The notes below the pieces were generated by a model. It was not told the origin of the DNA. It ran no database searches and saw only the letters and a list, made by a program, of their open reading frames with translations. A stretch of DNA of 31,209 bases. Source: Clostridiales bacterium (GTDB lineage Bacteria; Bacillota; Clostridia; Lutisporales; Lutisporaceae). This document shows, one piece after another, positions 23,421 through 30,956 of the stretch. Within the stretch, counting starts at the first letter, position 1; every line of letters begins with the position of its first letter. A program made the translations under genes and the position numbers. The DNA lies in the NCBI GenBank assembly GCA_012842725.1, contig DUSG01000057.1, positions 1 through 31,209 on the forward strand, in the 5' to 3' direction.

Positions 23421-25382
23421 ATGGATTTAGTATTACTGGCTCCTATTGCAGGAGTAGCTGCATTAGTCTTTGCAGGTTTCTTGGCTTCAGCAATAATGAA
23501 GAAAGATCCTGGTAATGATAAGATGAGAGAGATTATGAGCTACATCCATGAGGGTGCTATGGCATTCCTTTACAGAGAATATAAAGTTCTTGCAGTCTTC
23601 ATAGTAGTTATGATACTTGTAATTGGCATATTATTAAAAAGTTGGCTTACAGCTCTATGTTTTGTAATAGGTGCAATATTTTCAATATTAGCCGGTTATT
23701 TCGGAATGCAAGTAGCTACAAAAGCTAATGCAAGAACCGCTAATGCTGCCCAGCATGGCCAGAACGAAGCGCTGGGAATAGCTTTTAAGGGCGGCGCAGT
23801 AATGGGTATGTGTGTTGTTGGTCTTGGTATATTAGGTGTTGGCGTATTGTATATGCTGTTTAAAGATGCAAATATAGTAACAGGTTTTGGACTAGGTGCA
23901 AGCTCAATAGCGTTATTTGCACGTGTTGGAGGCGGTATTTATACAAAAGCTGCAGACGTGGGAGCAGATTTGGTTGGTAAAGTAGAAGCCGGAATACCCG
24001 AAGACGATCCTAGAAATCCTGCTGTTATAGCAGATAATGTTGGTGATAATGTAGGTGACGTAGCAGGTATGGGTGCTGACTTGTTTGAATCTTATGTAGG
24101 TTCAATTATTTCAGCTATTACATTGGGTGCCGTTTTAAGCAATAATCAGGCAGGTGTAGCATTCCCATTGGCTCTTGCAGCAATAGGTGTATTTGTATCA
24201 ATAATAGGAACAATGTTTGTAAAAACAGATGAGAAATCCAATCCTCAGAGTGCATTGATGAAAGGTACTTATGCAAGTTCTATCATGGTGATAATAGCTT
24301 CATTTTTCTTAAGCAGGTACTTATTTGGAAACCTAGGGTCTTTTATAGCAGTAGCGGCTGGAGTTATTGCAGGCTCAATAATTGGATTCATAACTGAAGT
24401 TTATACATCAAGCGATTACAAGTATGTTAAAAGAATAGCTCAACAGTCAGAAACAGGACCTGCTACCACAATAATAAGCGGTTTGGCTGTTGGAATGTTG
24501 TCAACAGTTACTCCTATAATCTTTATATCTGCAGCAGTTGTTATTGCCTATGCATTTAATGGTCTATACGGAATCGCTTTAGCGGCTGTGGGAATGCTTT
24601 CAACTACAGGTATGACTGTTGCAGTTGATGCATACGGTCCAATATCTGACAATGCAGGCGGTATAGCTGAAATGTCTGATCTCCCTGATTCAGTAAGAGA
24701 AATTACAGATAAACTTGATTCCGTAGGTAATACAACAGCTGCAATAGGTAAAGGCTTTGCAATTGGTTCAGCTGCTTTGACAGCTCTTGCACTTTTCGTA
24801 TCCTATTCACAGACTGTTCAACTGGATAAGATAGACCTACTTGATCCATATGTAATAGTAGGGCTATTTATAGGCGGTATGCTTCCATTCCTATTCGGTG
24901 CATTGACTATGGAAGCTGTAGGTAAAGCTGCGTTCCATATGATCGAAGAAGTAAGAAGACAGTTCAGAACCATACCGGGCATTATGGAAGGTACAGGCAA
25001 ACCAGAATATGCAAAATGTGTTGATATTTCAACTGCAGCAGCAATTAAAGAAATGTTGGTTCCAGGATTATTAGCAGTTATTGCTCCCATAGCTACAGGC
25101 GTTTTGCTTGGTAAAGGAGCTTTGGGAGGACTACTGGCAGGTTCATTGTTAACAGGTGTGCTCATGGCTATTATGATGTCTAATGCCGGCGGTGCATGGG
25201 ATAACGCTAAGAAACATATTGAATCCGGTCAGCATGGCGGCAAAGGTAGCGATGCTCACAAAGCTGCAGTTGTTGGAGATACTGTAGGAGATCCTTTCAA
25301 GGATACTGCAGGACCGTCAATGAACATACTGATAAAACTTATGACAATAGTTGCTTTGGTATTTGCACCACTGTTTCTATAG
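23421..25382 (+). CDS. hppA: membrane-bound ion-pumping pyrophosphatase (K+-dependent type)
   Basis: Hydrolyses pyrophosphate and pumps cations across the membrane. The 653-aa protein shows the usual many helices and the substrate site DVGADLVGKVEAGIPEDDPRNP followed by NPAVIADNVGDNVGDVAGMG and, near the C-terminus, VGDTVGDPFKDTAGPS. In the segment GNTTAAIGKG, Ala at the position that is Lys in K+-independent enzymes indicates K+ dependence. Glu in DLFESYVGS is placed as in Na+-transporting members rather than as in plant H+-pumps (GSYAES), so Na+ transport is likely, though some bacterial K+-dependent enzymes pump H+. A perfect terminator follows. GAGGAGG precedes the ATG. Confidence 0.95.
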   Translation: MDLVLLAPIAGVAALVFAGFLASAIMKKDPGNDKMREIMSYIHEGAMAFLYREYKVLAVFIVVMILVIGILLKSWLTALCFVIGAIFSILAGYFGMQVATKANARTANAAQHGQNEALGIAFKGGAVMGMCVVGLGILGVGVLYMLFKDANIVTGFGLGASSIALFARVGGGIYTKAADVGADLVGKVEAGIPEDDPRNPAVIADNVGDNVGDVAGMGADLFESYVGSIISAITLGAVLSNNQAGVAFPLALAAIGVFVSIIGTMFVKTDEKSNPQSALMKGTYASSIMVIIASFFLSRYLFGNLGSFIAVAAGVIAGSIIGFITEVYTSSDYKYVKRIAQQSETGPATTIISGLAVGMLSTVTPIIFISAAVVIAYAFNGLYGIALAAVGMLSTTGMTVAVDAYGPISDNAGGIAEMSDLPDSVREITDKLDSVGNTTAAIGKGFAIGSAALTALALFVSYSQTVQLDKIDLLDPYVIVGLFIGGMLPFLFGALTMEAVGKAAFHMIEEVRRQFRTIPGIMEGTGKPEYAKCVDISTAAAIKEMLVPGLLAVIAPIATGVLLGKGALGGLLAGSLLTGVLMAIMMSNAGGAWDNAKKHIESGQHGGKGSDAHKAAVVGDTVGDPFKDTAGPSMNILIKLMTIVALVFAPLFL

Positions 25383-25384
25383 TT

Positions 25385-25415
25385 AAAAAAGAGATGCGTT
25401 AAGCATCTCTTTTTT
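25385..25415 (+). terminator. intrinsic terminator after hppA
   Basis: AAAAAAGAGATGC (25385-25397) pairs with GCATCTCTTTTTT (25403-25415), loop GTTAA, with the T run forming the end of the stem. Textbook terminator, symmetrical enough to work in both directions. Confidence 0.85.
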
Positions 25416-25499
25416 AATGCACCTCTTTTTTATAGAAAAAGTTTATTCAAATCTTGTTGTCCTAATATGATGATAATGCATTTAAATTTGGAGGTTAAA

Positions 25500-25769
25500 A
25501 TGTTTATAAAAGCTTTAATGATATATTTTTTAATTGCAAATACAATAGGTTTTATAATTATGGGAATAGATAAAAGAAAATCACAAAAAGATAAATGGAG
25601 AATTAAAGAGAGAAATCTATTTAGTATCGCTATTTTTGGAGGAGCTTTAGGAATTTTTGCCGGAATGAGAAAATTTCATCATAAAACGAAAAAACCTTTA
25701 TTCAATATTGGAATACCTTTACTGACAATTTTAAACTTGGCTATCTATATCTATTTTTTGCAAGAATGA
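25500..25769 (+). CDS. DUF1294 membrane protein
   Basis: An 89-residue small membrane protein of the DUF1294 family, function unknown. The pattern is FIIMGIDKRKSQKDKWRI, then LFSIAIFGGALGIFAGMRKFHHKTKK and a final hydrophobic helix (LFNIGIPLLTILNLAIYIYF). It has about three membrane segments. ATG 25500 follows GGAGGTT; earlier in-frame ATGs (25467 and 25470) have no ribosome site. Confidence 0.85.
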   Translation: MFIKALMIYFLIANTIGFIIMGIDKRKSQKDKWRIKERNLFSIAIFGGALGIFAGMRKFHHKTKKPLFNIGIPLLTILNLAIYIYFLQE

Positions 25770-25838
25770 TATAATTGTCGTAAAATTTTAAAACTTAATA
25801 TATTATGGAAAATAAACATATATTCCTATTGGTATTCA

Positions 25839-25867
25839 TGGACTTTTTTGTATATTTTGTATATAAT
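25839..25867 (+). promoter_or_regulatory. probable promoter of the chemoreceptor-like gene
   Basis: TGGACT (25839-25844), a 17-bp spacer and TATAAT (25862-25867), about 70 bp before the start codon. The -35 matches four of six positions. Confidence 0.45.
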
Positions 25868-25936
25868 ATATAGAGGAATTAGTAAAATTATGTAGAAATT
25901 TATCATGACCTTATTTTTTATTCTGGAGGTGTTATC

Positions 25937-27442
25937 TTGAACTTATACAATATAATAATTGTCGTAGAAGCTTTGGTAATAATTCTCCTGATTTTTTATA
26001 ACTTCAGGCTCAGAAACAGCAATGGTGAGGAGTATGTCAAATCTCTGAAAGAGATTATAAATGGCAATTACTCATATAAGATTAAAGCTAGAAGCAATGT
26101 TCAATCAACATATCATAATTTAACTTCTATGCTTCTTGATTGGATTAAACATATTTTAAGAGCTTTGCTTTATATAGAAAACAATATTAAAAGAATATCC
26201 ACTTCTTGTAGTAAGTCGGGAGAGAAAATGGATTCTATCAAAAGAAAAATAGTTGAATTAAATGACAAAGCAAAAAGTGTTCACGAAAAACTTTTGGAAG
26301 CAGCAGGTGCTTCACAGCAGATATCTGCAAGTGAATCAGACATGGCTTCTACATCTGAGGCTACGTTAGAAAATATGAAAAAAATGGAGATATCTGTTCA
26401 ACAAGGAAAAGTTAATACGGAAGAAGCCTTAACCATATTAGAACAAATGAGTAGCACAATGATGAACATCATTTCAGAGGTTGAAGAACTAGTTAAAGTT
26501 ACTGACAAAGCACAGGAGTTGGCTCATTTTGTTGAGGATTTGTCTAAAAACATAAATCTTTTATCGCTAAATGCTTCTATTGAAGCAGCAAGAGCAGGAG
26601 AAAACGGAAGAGGATTTGCTGTAGTTGCTAATGAGGTAAGAAGATTGGCGGAGGAAAGTTCAAATTCAGCTAAAAACATAAATGAACAGATGAATGAAAT
26701 AAAGAATAAAGCCAGCATTGCAATGAAGAGTATCGAAATACTCTCAGAAATGAGTTCTAAAAGCAATGACTCTGCAAAGTACATAAAAGATTATATGAAT
26801 GAGATGGACGAATTTATAAACAATATAATGTCAATCTTTAAAGACTTTAATGAAAAGATAAATGAACAAGCTGCAGCAACTCAGCAAATAGCATCTGCTA
26901 ATGAGAGCTTGTCCGAGTTTTTTGGTGATTTGATTAAGTTTGTAAGTTCTCTAGAACAAGATATAAATGAGCAAAGTGCATTGGAAAATGACAATATGAA
27001 TATTTGCGATGACTTGAAAGTAGTATCCAATGAATCAAGAGTATTTATGGACAAATTTGAAGAAATATTAGGTAACAGGCTTATAGAATATTGCCGTCAG
27101 CTTGCAAATGAGATTAATGAGTCAATTATTAGCAATGAATATTTAAAAGATTTTGCTAATAAAACAGGAGTAACTAGTTTTTCAATTACTGATGATGATG
27201 GAACAGTAATTTATTGCAATCAGACAGATAATATTGGATTCAGGTTCCCTGATGATGTAAATACACAAGCGGGAGAATTTAGAAAGATACTCAAGGATCC
27301 ATCACTGGAGATTATTCAGAAATTTACAATGAGGAATATAGATGGCAAGTTCTATAAATATGTCGGATTAGCCAGAAAAGATAAGAAGGGTATCATACAG
27401 GCTGGTCTTAGTTTAGATGATATAACAAAATTAAATAGATAA
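25937..27442 (+). CDS. methyl-accepting chemotaxis-like protein with C-terminal sensor region
   Basis: A 501-residue receptor-type signalling protein. One membrane helix (residues 4-22) is followed by a short HAMP-like stretch and a long coiled coil. The highly conserved hairpin tip, about residues 205-242, contains LLSLNASIEAARAGENGRGF and VVANEVRRLAEES, the CheA/CheW-binding region. Unlike common receptors, no extracellular sensor is present. About 120 residues follow the coiled coil, including a predicted alpha/beta domain (FSITDDDGTVIYCN, GKFYKYVGLARKDKKGIIQAGLS) that looks like a PAS/Cache-type sensor. TTG start after GGAGGTG. No flagellar or che genes lie nearby, so it may control another kinase or work with a distant che cluster. 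Confidence 0.87.
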   Translation: MNLYNIIIVVEALVIILLIFYNFRLRNSNGEEYVKSLKEIINGNYSYKIKARSNVQSTYHNLTSMLLDWIKHILRALLYIENNIKRISTSCSKSGEKMDSIKRKIVELNDKAKSVHEKLLEAAGASQQISASESDMASTSEATLENMKKMEISVQQGKVNTEEALTILEQMSSTMMNIISEVEELVKVTDKAQELAHFVEDLSKNINLLSLNASIEAARAGENGRGFAVVANEVRRLAEESSNSAKNINEQMNEIKNKASIAMKSIEILSEMSSKSNDSAKYIKDYMNEMDEFINNIMSIFKDFNEKINEQAAATQQIASANESLSEFFGDLIKFVSSLEQDINEQSALENDNMNICDDLKVVSNESRVFMDKFEEILGNRLIEYCRQLANEINESIISNEYLKDFANKTGVTSFSITDDDGTVIYCNQTDNIGFRFPDDVNTQAGEFRKILKDPSLEIIQKFTMRNIDGKFYKYVGLARKDKKGIIQAGLSLDDITKLNR

Positions 27443-27452
27443 GTCATAGAAG

Positions 27453-27481
27453 GATGCAATATACTTTATGTATATTGCATC
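27453..27481 (+). terminator. intrinsic terminator after the chemoreceptor gene
   Basis: GATGCAATATAC (27453-27464) is perfectly complementary to GTATATTGCATC (27470-27481), loop TTTAT, followed by TTTGTTATT. Confidence 0.75.
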
Positions 27482-27561
27482 TTTGTTATTATAATTGAAC
27501 ATAATTCTACTGCTCAGATTATCGTAATTACACTGAATTACAAAAACAGAATGATTTTTTG

Positions 27562-27585
27562 TATAATTAAAGGGAATATTATAAT
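27562..27585 (+). promoter_or_regulatory. candidate -10 elements of rnr
   Basis: Two TATAAT hexamers at 27562-27567 and 27580-27585 lie 28-50 bp before the rnr ATG. Neither has a good -35 at 17 bp. One of them probably serves rnr. Confidence 0.35.
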
Positions 27586-27612
27586 TAAAAATTAATTCTA
27601 TGGAGGGAAAAT

Positions 27613-29727
27613 ATGAAGCTATCAGATAGAATATTGGAATATATGAAGGAAGAAGCATATAGTCCGATGCTTTTTCAAGAACTGGCCGATGCTTTGAATA
27701 TAGAGGAAAGTAAACTTGATGAACTGAAAGAAACTTTAGAGCATATGGAAGCTGAAGGCTTGATTGTAAAAACCAGAAAGAAAAGATATGGCTTACCTGA
27801 AAGGATGAATCTTATAGTAGGAAGACTTCAGGGAAGCAAGAAAGGTTTCGGATTTTTGATTCCGGACAATCCAAATATGAAAGATATTTATATACCTGTA
27901 GAAAATCTTAACGGTGCTATGCATAATGACAAGGTCATAGCGAGAATTACGAAAGCCAGCATCGATACTATGAGAAGCGAAGGAGAAATAATCAGAATAC
28001 TTAAAAGAGCTAATGAAAAGGTGGTAGGAACTTTCGAAAACTGCAAGAAGTATGGTTTTGTAGTACCTGATGATCAGAGGATTTATCAAGATATTTTTGT
28101 GTCTCGTGAAGATTTCGGAGGAGCCAAAAATGGATATAAAGTTGTAGTTGAAATAACACAATGGCCGGAAGGAAGGAGAAATCCGGAAGGTAGAGTTATA
28201 GAAATACTTGGCCACAAAAATGATGTAGGCACAGATATTCTGTCTATTATCAGGGGTCATAATTTGCCTGAAGAATTTCCTCAGGAAGTGGAAGCTCAGG
28301 CAAACAAGATACCGGATGAAATCAGTGAAGATATAATAAAGAATAGAAGGGATTTGAGAGACAGGGTAATTGTAACAATAGATGGTGAAGATGCCAAGGA
28401 CCTGGATGATGCTATATCGTTAGAAGTGCTTCCGAATGGTAATTATCTACTGGGAGTACATATTGCAGATGTTAGCCAATATGTATTTGAGAATAGTTAC
28501 CTGGATAAAGAGGCTTTGAAAAGAGGTACCAGCGTATATCTGCTGGATAGAGTAATACCAATGCTGCCGAAAAAACTATCTAATGGGGTATGCAGTCTGA
28601 ATCCAAAAGTCGATAGGTTAACTTTAAGCTGTGATATGGAAATAGACAACAAAGGGAATGTAGTGAAATATGATATATTTGAAAGCGTTATTAAAACAAA
28701 AGAAAGAATGACATATGAAGCGGTAAATAAAATTCTTGAAGAAGATGATGAGGAATTAAAAGAAAGATACAAAGATTTAGTTGAATTATTTAAAAATATG
28801 GAAAAACTGATGAATATCCTAAGGAAGAAAAGAATGCTCAGAGGCAGCATAGATTTTGATTTTAAAGAAACAAAAATAATTTTGGATGAAAAAGGCAAAC
28901 CGGTAGAGATTAAGACTTACAGAAGAGGTACTTCAGAAAAAATAATTGAAGAATTTATGATAGTATGTAACGAAACTGTTGCAGAACATATGTACTGGAA
29001 GGAACTGCCTTTTGTATATAGAGTTCACGAAGATCCGGATCCTGAAAAAATAATGGCCTTAAACGAATTGGTTCATAACTTTGGATACAGCATTAAAGGA
29101 ACTGATGAAATACATCCTAAAGCACTCCAGCAGCTTTTAGAGAAAATTACCGGAAAAAGGGAAGAAAGATTGATTAGCACACTTACTCTTAGATCCTTGC
29201 AAAAAGCGAGGTATGACGGAGCAAGTTTAGGGCATTTTGGTCTTGCATCAAAATACTACTGTCATTTTACCTCACCTATCAGAAGGTATCCGGATTTAAT
29301 GATTCATAGAATTATTAAAGAGGATATACATGGAAAACTTAATGAAAAGAGAATTAAAGAACTAAATGAAATAATACCAAAAATAGCAGAGCAATCTTCA
29401 ATAAGAGAAAGAGCTGCAGAAGAGGCTGAAAGAGAAGTTGAAGATTTGAAGAAAGCTGAATACATGGCAGAAAGAATAGGAGAAGAATACGAAGGAATAA
29501 TCTCAAGCGTTACATCTTTTGGATTTTTTGTAGAATTGGAAAATACAGTTGAAGGATTAGTTCATGTAAGTCATATGGAAGACGATTTCTATATCTTTGA
29601 TGAAGTAAACCATGCTTTAATCGGAGAGAGAAAACGTAAACTATATAGAATAGGTGACACGGTAAGAGTAAGAGTGCTTTCGGTAGATATTGCAAATAGA
29701 AGTATAGATTTTGTGTTAGTAGACTAA
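27613..29727 (+). CDS. rnr: ribonuclease R
   Basis: Processive 3'-5' exoribonuclease able to degrade structured RNA; it also works in trans-translation, removing the faulty mRNA. The 704-aa protein has an N-terminal helix-turn-helix (1-65), two cold-shock OB folds (about 67-200), an RNB catalytic domain (about 245-590) and a C-terminal S1 domain (about 625-704). The four metal-binding aspartates are D257, D263, D265 and D266 in IDGEDAKDLDDAIS. GYSIKGTDEIHPKAL and the SPIRRYPDLMIHR motif confirm the family. The protein ends right after S1 (RSIDFVLVD) and lacks the lysine-rich tail known from E. coli. GGAGGG precedes the ATG. It lies just before smpB and ssrA. Confidence 0.97.
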   Translation: MKLSDRILEYMKEEAYSPMLFQELADALNIEESKLDELKETLEHMEAEGLIVKTRKKRYGLPERMNLIVGRLQGSKKGFGFLIPDNPNMKDIYIPVENLNGAMHNDKVIARITKASIDTMRSEGEIIRILKRANEKVVGTFENCKKYGFVVPDDQRIYQDIFVSREDFGGAKNGYKVVVEITQWPEGRRNPEGRVIEILGHKNDVGTDILSIIRGHNLPEEFPQEVEAQANKIPDEISEDIIKNRRDLRDRVIVTIDGEDAKDLDDAISLEVLPNGNYLLGVHIADVSQYVFENSYLDKEALKRGTSVYLLDRVIPMLPKKLSNGVCSLNPKVDRLTLSCDMEIDNKGNVVKYDIFESVIKTKERMTYEAVNKILEEDDEELKERYKDLVELFKNMEKLMNILRKKRMLRGSIDFDFKETKIILDEKGKPVEIKTYRRGTSEKIIEEFMIVCNETVAEHMYWKELPFVYRVHEDPDPEKIMALNELVHNFGYSIKGTDEIHPKALQQLLEKITGKREERLISTLTLRSLQKARYDGASLGHFGLASKYYCHFTSPIRRYPDLMIHRIIKEDIHGKLNEKRIKELNEIIPKIAEQSSIRERAAEEAEREVEDLKKAEYMAERIGEEYEGIISSVTSFGFFVELENTVEGLVHVSHMEDDFYIFDEVNHALIGERKRKLYRIGDTVRVRVLSVDIANRSIDFVLVD

Positions 29728-29772
29728 ATTATTACATTGCCATGTAGGCATTTCTGTGTTAAACTATGAAAG

Positions 29773-29801
29773 TTGACAATTATGGATTTGGTTTATATAA
29801 T
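29773..29801 (+). promoter_or_regulatory. perfect consensus sigma-A promoter of smpB-ssrA
   Basis: TTGACA (29773-29778), exactly 17 bp, then TATAAT (29796-29801): both hexamers match consensus at every position. Transcription should start near 29808, leaving about 28 nt of leader before the smpB ATG. This is the strongest promoter in the window, suiting an abundant RNA such as tmRNA. Confidence 0.85.
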
Positions 29802-29835
29802 ATATTTACAGTTTGAATCGGGTGGTAAAGATAAT

Positions 29836-30300
29836 ATGGGCAAAGACAATATAAAAATAATTGCACAAAACAGAAAAGCAAGACATGACTATTTCATAGA
29901 AGAAACCTATGAAGCAGGAATAGAACTTTCCGGAACGGAAGTCAAATCCATAAGACTTGGAAAAGTAAATTTGAAAGACAGTTATGCAGGCATCCATAAA
30001 GGTGAAGTTTTCGTCTATAATATGCACATAAGCCCATATGAGAAAGGAAATATTTTCAATAAAGACCCGATGAGAACAAGAAAACTATTGCTTAACAGAT
30101 ATGAAATCAACAAATTGATAGGATATATTCAACAGAAAGGATACACTCTTGTACCTCTGAGCGTTTATCTGAAAGGCAATCTTGTAAAGCTGGAACTGGC
30201 AGTGGCAAAAGGTAAGCAACTTCATGATAAGCGCCAGGCTTTAGCTGAAAGAGATGCCAAGAGGGAAATTGAAAGGGAGTTCAGAGGTAAGAATTATTAA
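29836..30300 (+). CDS. smpB: SsrA-binding protein SmpB
   Basis: Binds the tRNA-like domain of tmRNA and brings it to stalled ribosomes. The 154-aa protein is full length: IIAQNRKARHDYFIEETYEAG at the N-terminus, LSGTEVKSIRLGKVNLKDSYA, then RKLLLNRYEINKL, and the C-terminal tail KGKQLHDKRQALAERDAKRE that enters the mRNA channel. ATG 29836 was chosen because GGGTGGT lies upstream and because the in-frame TTG at 29773 is the -35 box of the promoter. The stop codon ends three bases before the tmRNA 5' end. Confidence 0.97.
   Translation: MGKDNIKIIAQNRKARHDYFIEETYEAGIELSGTEVKSIRLGKVNLKDSYAGIHKGEVFVYNMHISPYEKGNIFNKDPMRTRKLLLNRYEINKLIGYIQQKGYTLVPLSVYLKGNLVKLELAVAKGKQLHDKRQALAERDAKREIEREFRGKNY
30269..30297 (+). 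promoter_or_regulatory. possible internal ssrA promoter inside smpB
   Basis: TTGAAA (30269-30274, five of six consensus bases) and AATTAT (30292-30297, four of six) are 17 bp apart in the last smpB codons. A start seven bases further would fall on G30304, the mature tmRNA 5' end. It may be chance in AT-rich sequence; the main promoter is probably at 29773. Confidence 0.3.
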
Positions 30301-30395
30301 ATTGGGGGCGTAAAGGTTTCGACGGGGGTATCGAGGGCTGAAATAGCGAGTCGTGGCTCCGGCAACCACGTAAAAAGCTGGAATTAAAAATAAAC

Positions 30396-30425
30396 GCAGA
30401 AGATAATCTAGCTTTAGCTGCCTAA
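30396..30425 (+). other. tmRNA tag-peptide reading frame
   Basis: GCA is the probable resume codon; the frame reads AEDNLALAA and stops with TAA at 30423-30425. With the alanine carried by tmRNA the tag is A-AEDNLALAA, ending in the ALAA degron recognised by ClpXP-type proteases. Confidence 0.9.
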
Positions 30426-30638
30426 TTAAAAGGCGGCTCGTTCAACCCGAGCATCCCGCGGCTTGGGATTGGGCGTCATCTAGCGGGGTACGTCACTGCC
30501 AAAGCTTTGAGGTAGTTGATGAATTATGAAGCTACTGAAGCTGTAAGCTTGTCAGTGGGCGTGCAGCGGAGGGAATGTTAAAACACTGACTGCACTCGGA
30601 GAAGTTTCAGTCTGAGGACTTTCGGACAGGGGTTCGAT

Positions 30639-30891
30639 TCAGAAGAGTCGCCTTGCAGTGTGAACTGCAAGTGATAATCCGGCTTAATCGGTGGAACCGT
30701 AACGTGTAATGACGACGGCAATACCGAGGGGTATGAGGAGCAATCCAACAGCCCTGTATCGACTCATAGGCATCCTGAAGGATGTACTAGGATAGAAGCT
30801 ATAAACTAAAATAAAGCTTCTATAAGACGCCGGAGGACTTCGGAAGAAGTTCAAGATATAGTCAGCACCATTGGAAACAATGGATTAGGTG
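30639..30891 (+). mobile_element. group I intron (subgroup IA-like) in the tmRNA T-loop
   Basis: A 253-nt self-splicing-type intron without an ORF. P1: exon CGAU + intron UC pairs with GAGUCG (30645-30650), giving the U-G pair at the 5' splice site after T30638. P2: CTTGCAG/CTGCAAG (30652-30658/30665-30671). P3: TCCGGC/GCCGGA (30678-30683/30829-30834). P4-P5 region: CGGTGGAACCG with GGCAATACCG. P7: GACT (30761-30764) with AGTC in AAGATATAGTC (30853-30863), the conserved S element. P7.1: CATCC/GGATG (30771-30784). P7.2: ATAGAAGCT/AGCTTCTAT (30792-30823). P8: ACTTC-GGAA-GAAGT (30837-30850). P9: CCATTG-GAAA-CAATGG (30868-30883). The last base G30891 is the conserved terminal G. Two hairpins between P7 and P3' indicate class IA. 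Without an endonuclease gene, mobility must be borrowed or past. Confidence 0.92.
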
Positions 30892-30908
30892 TCCCCTCGC
30901 CTCCACCA
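30892..30908 (+). ncRNA. ssrA: tmRNA 3' exon
   Basis: Seventeen nucleotides, TCCCCTCGCCTCCACCA, giving the 3' half of the T stem, the 3' strand of the acceptor stem and the encoded CCA end. Because this exon carries the acceptor strand, no functional tmRNA can form until the intron is removed. Confidence 0.9.
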
Positions 30909-30920
30909 TAAATAGATAGG

Positions 30921-30952
30921 AACAGACTAAGAATTTCGATTCTCAGTCTGTT
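30921..30952 (+). terminator. ssrA terminator
   Basis: AACAGACTAAGAAT (30921-30934) pairs with ATTCTCAGTCTGTT (30939-30952) with one A-C mismatch, around a TTCG tetraloop. A weak ATGTTTAT follows. It lies 12 bases after the CCA end of tmRNA. Confidence 0.75.
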
Positions 30953-30956
30953 ATGT

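Larger units (their letters stand above)
30304..30908 (+). ncRNA. ssrA: tmRNA gene, interrupted by a group I intron
   Basis: Transfer-messenger RNA that rescues stalled ribosomes. The 5' end GGGGGCG (30304-30310) pairs with CGCCTCC (30898-30904) as acceptor stem, followed by encoded ACCA. GTAAAGGTTTCGACGGGG after the stem is the family hallmark. The tag frame is at 30396-30425. The T arm is split: ACAGGGGTTCGAT ends at 30638 and TCCCCT resumes at 30892. Joined, they give an AGGGG/CCCCT stem with loop TTCGATT. The exons are 335 nt and 17 nt, so spliced tmRNA is 352 nt, normal for the family. The 253 nt between is a group I intron (separate entry). Segment order is normal, so this is not the permuted two-piece type. 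The gene starts three bases after smpB and a terminator lies at 30921. Confidence 0.95.

Noticed and set aside
27793..28260. 155-codon open frame on the minus strand inside rnr
   Set aside because: It is a shadow of a well-supported gene, with no family resemblance and no ribosome site.
29773..29835. SmpB starting at TTG 29773 or ATG 29782
   Set aside because: These codons lie in the -35 box and spacer of a perfect promoter, upstream of the transcription start; ATG 29836 gives the normal family N-terminus.
30639..30891. Homing endonuclease inside the tmRNA intron
   Set aside because: The 253 nt hold no substantial reading frame; nearly all bases are used by the intron fold.
30304..30908. 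Permuted two-piece tmRNA or a pseudogene of ssrA
   Set aside because: The acceptor, tag frame and T-arm segments are in the normal order, and removing one intron-like insert restores a complete molecule.
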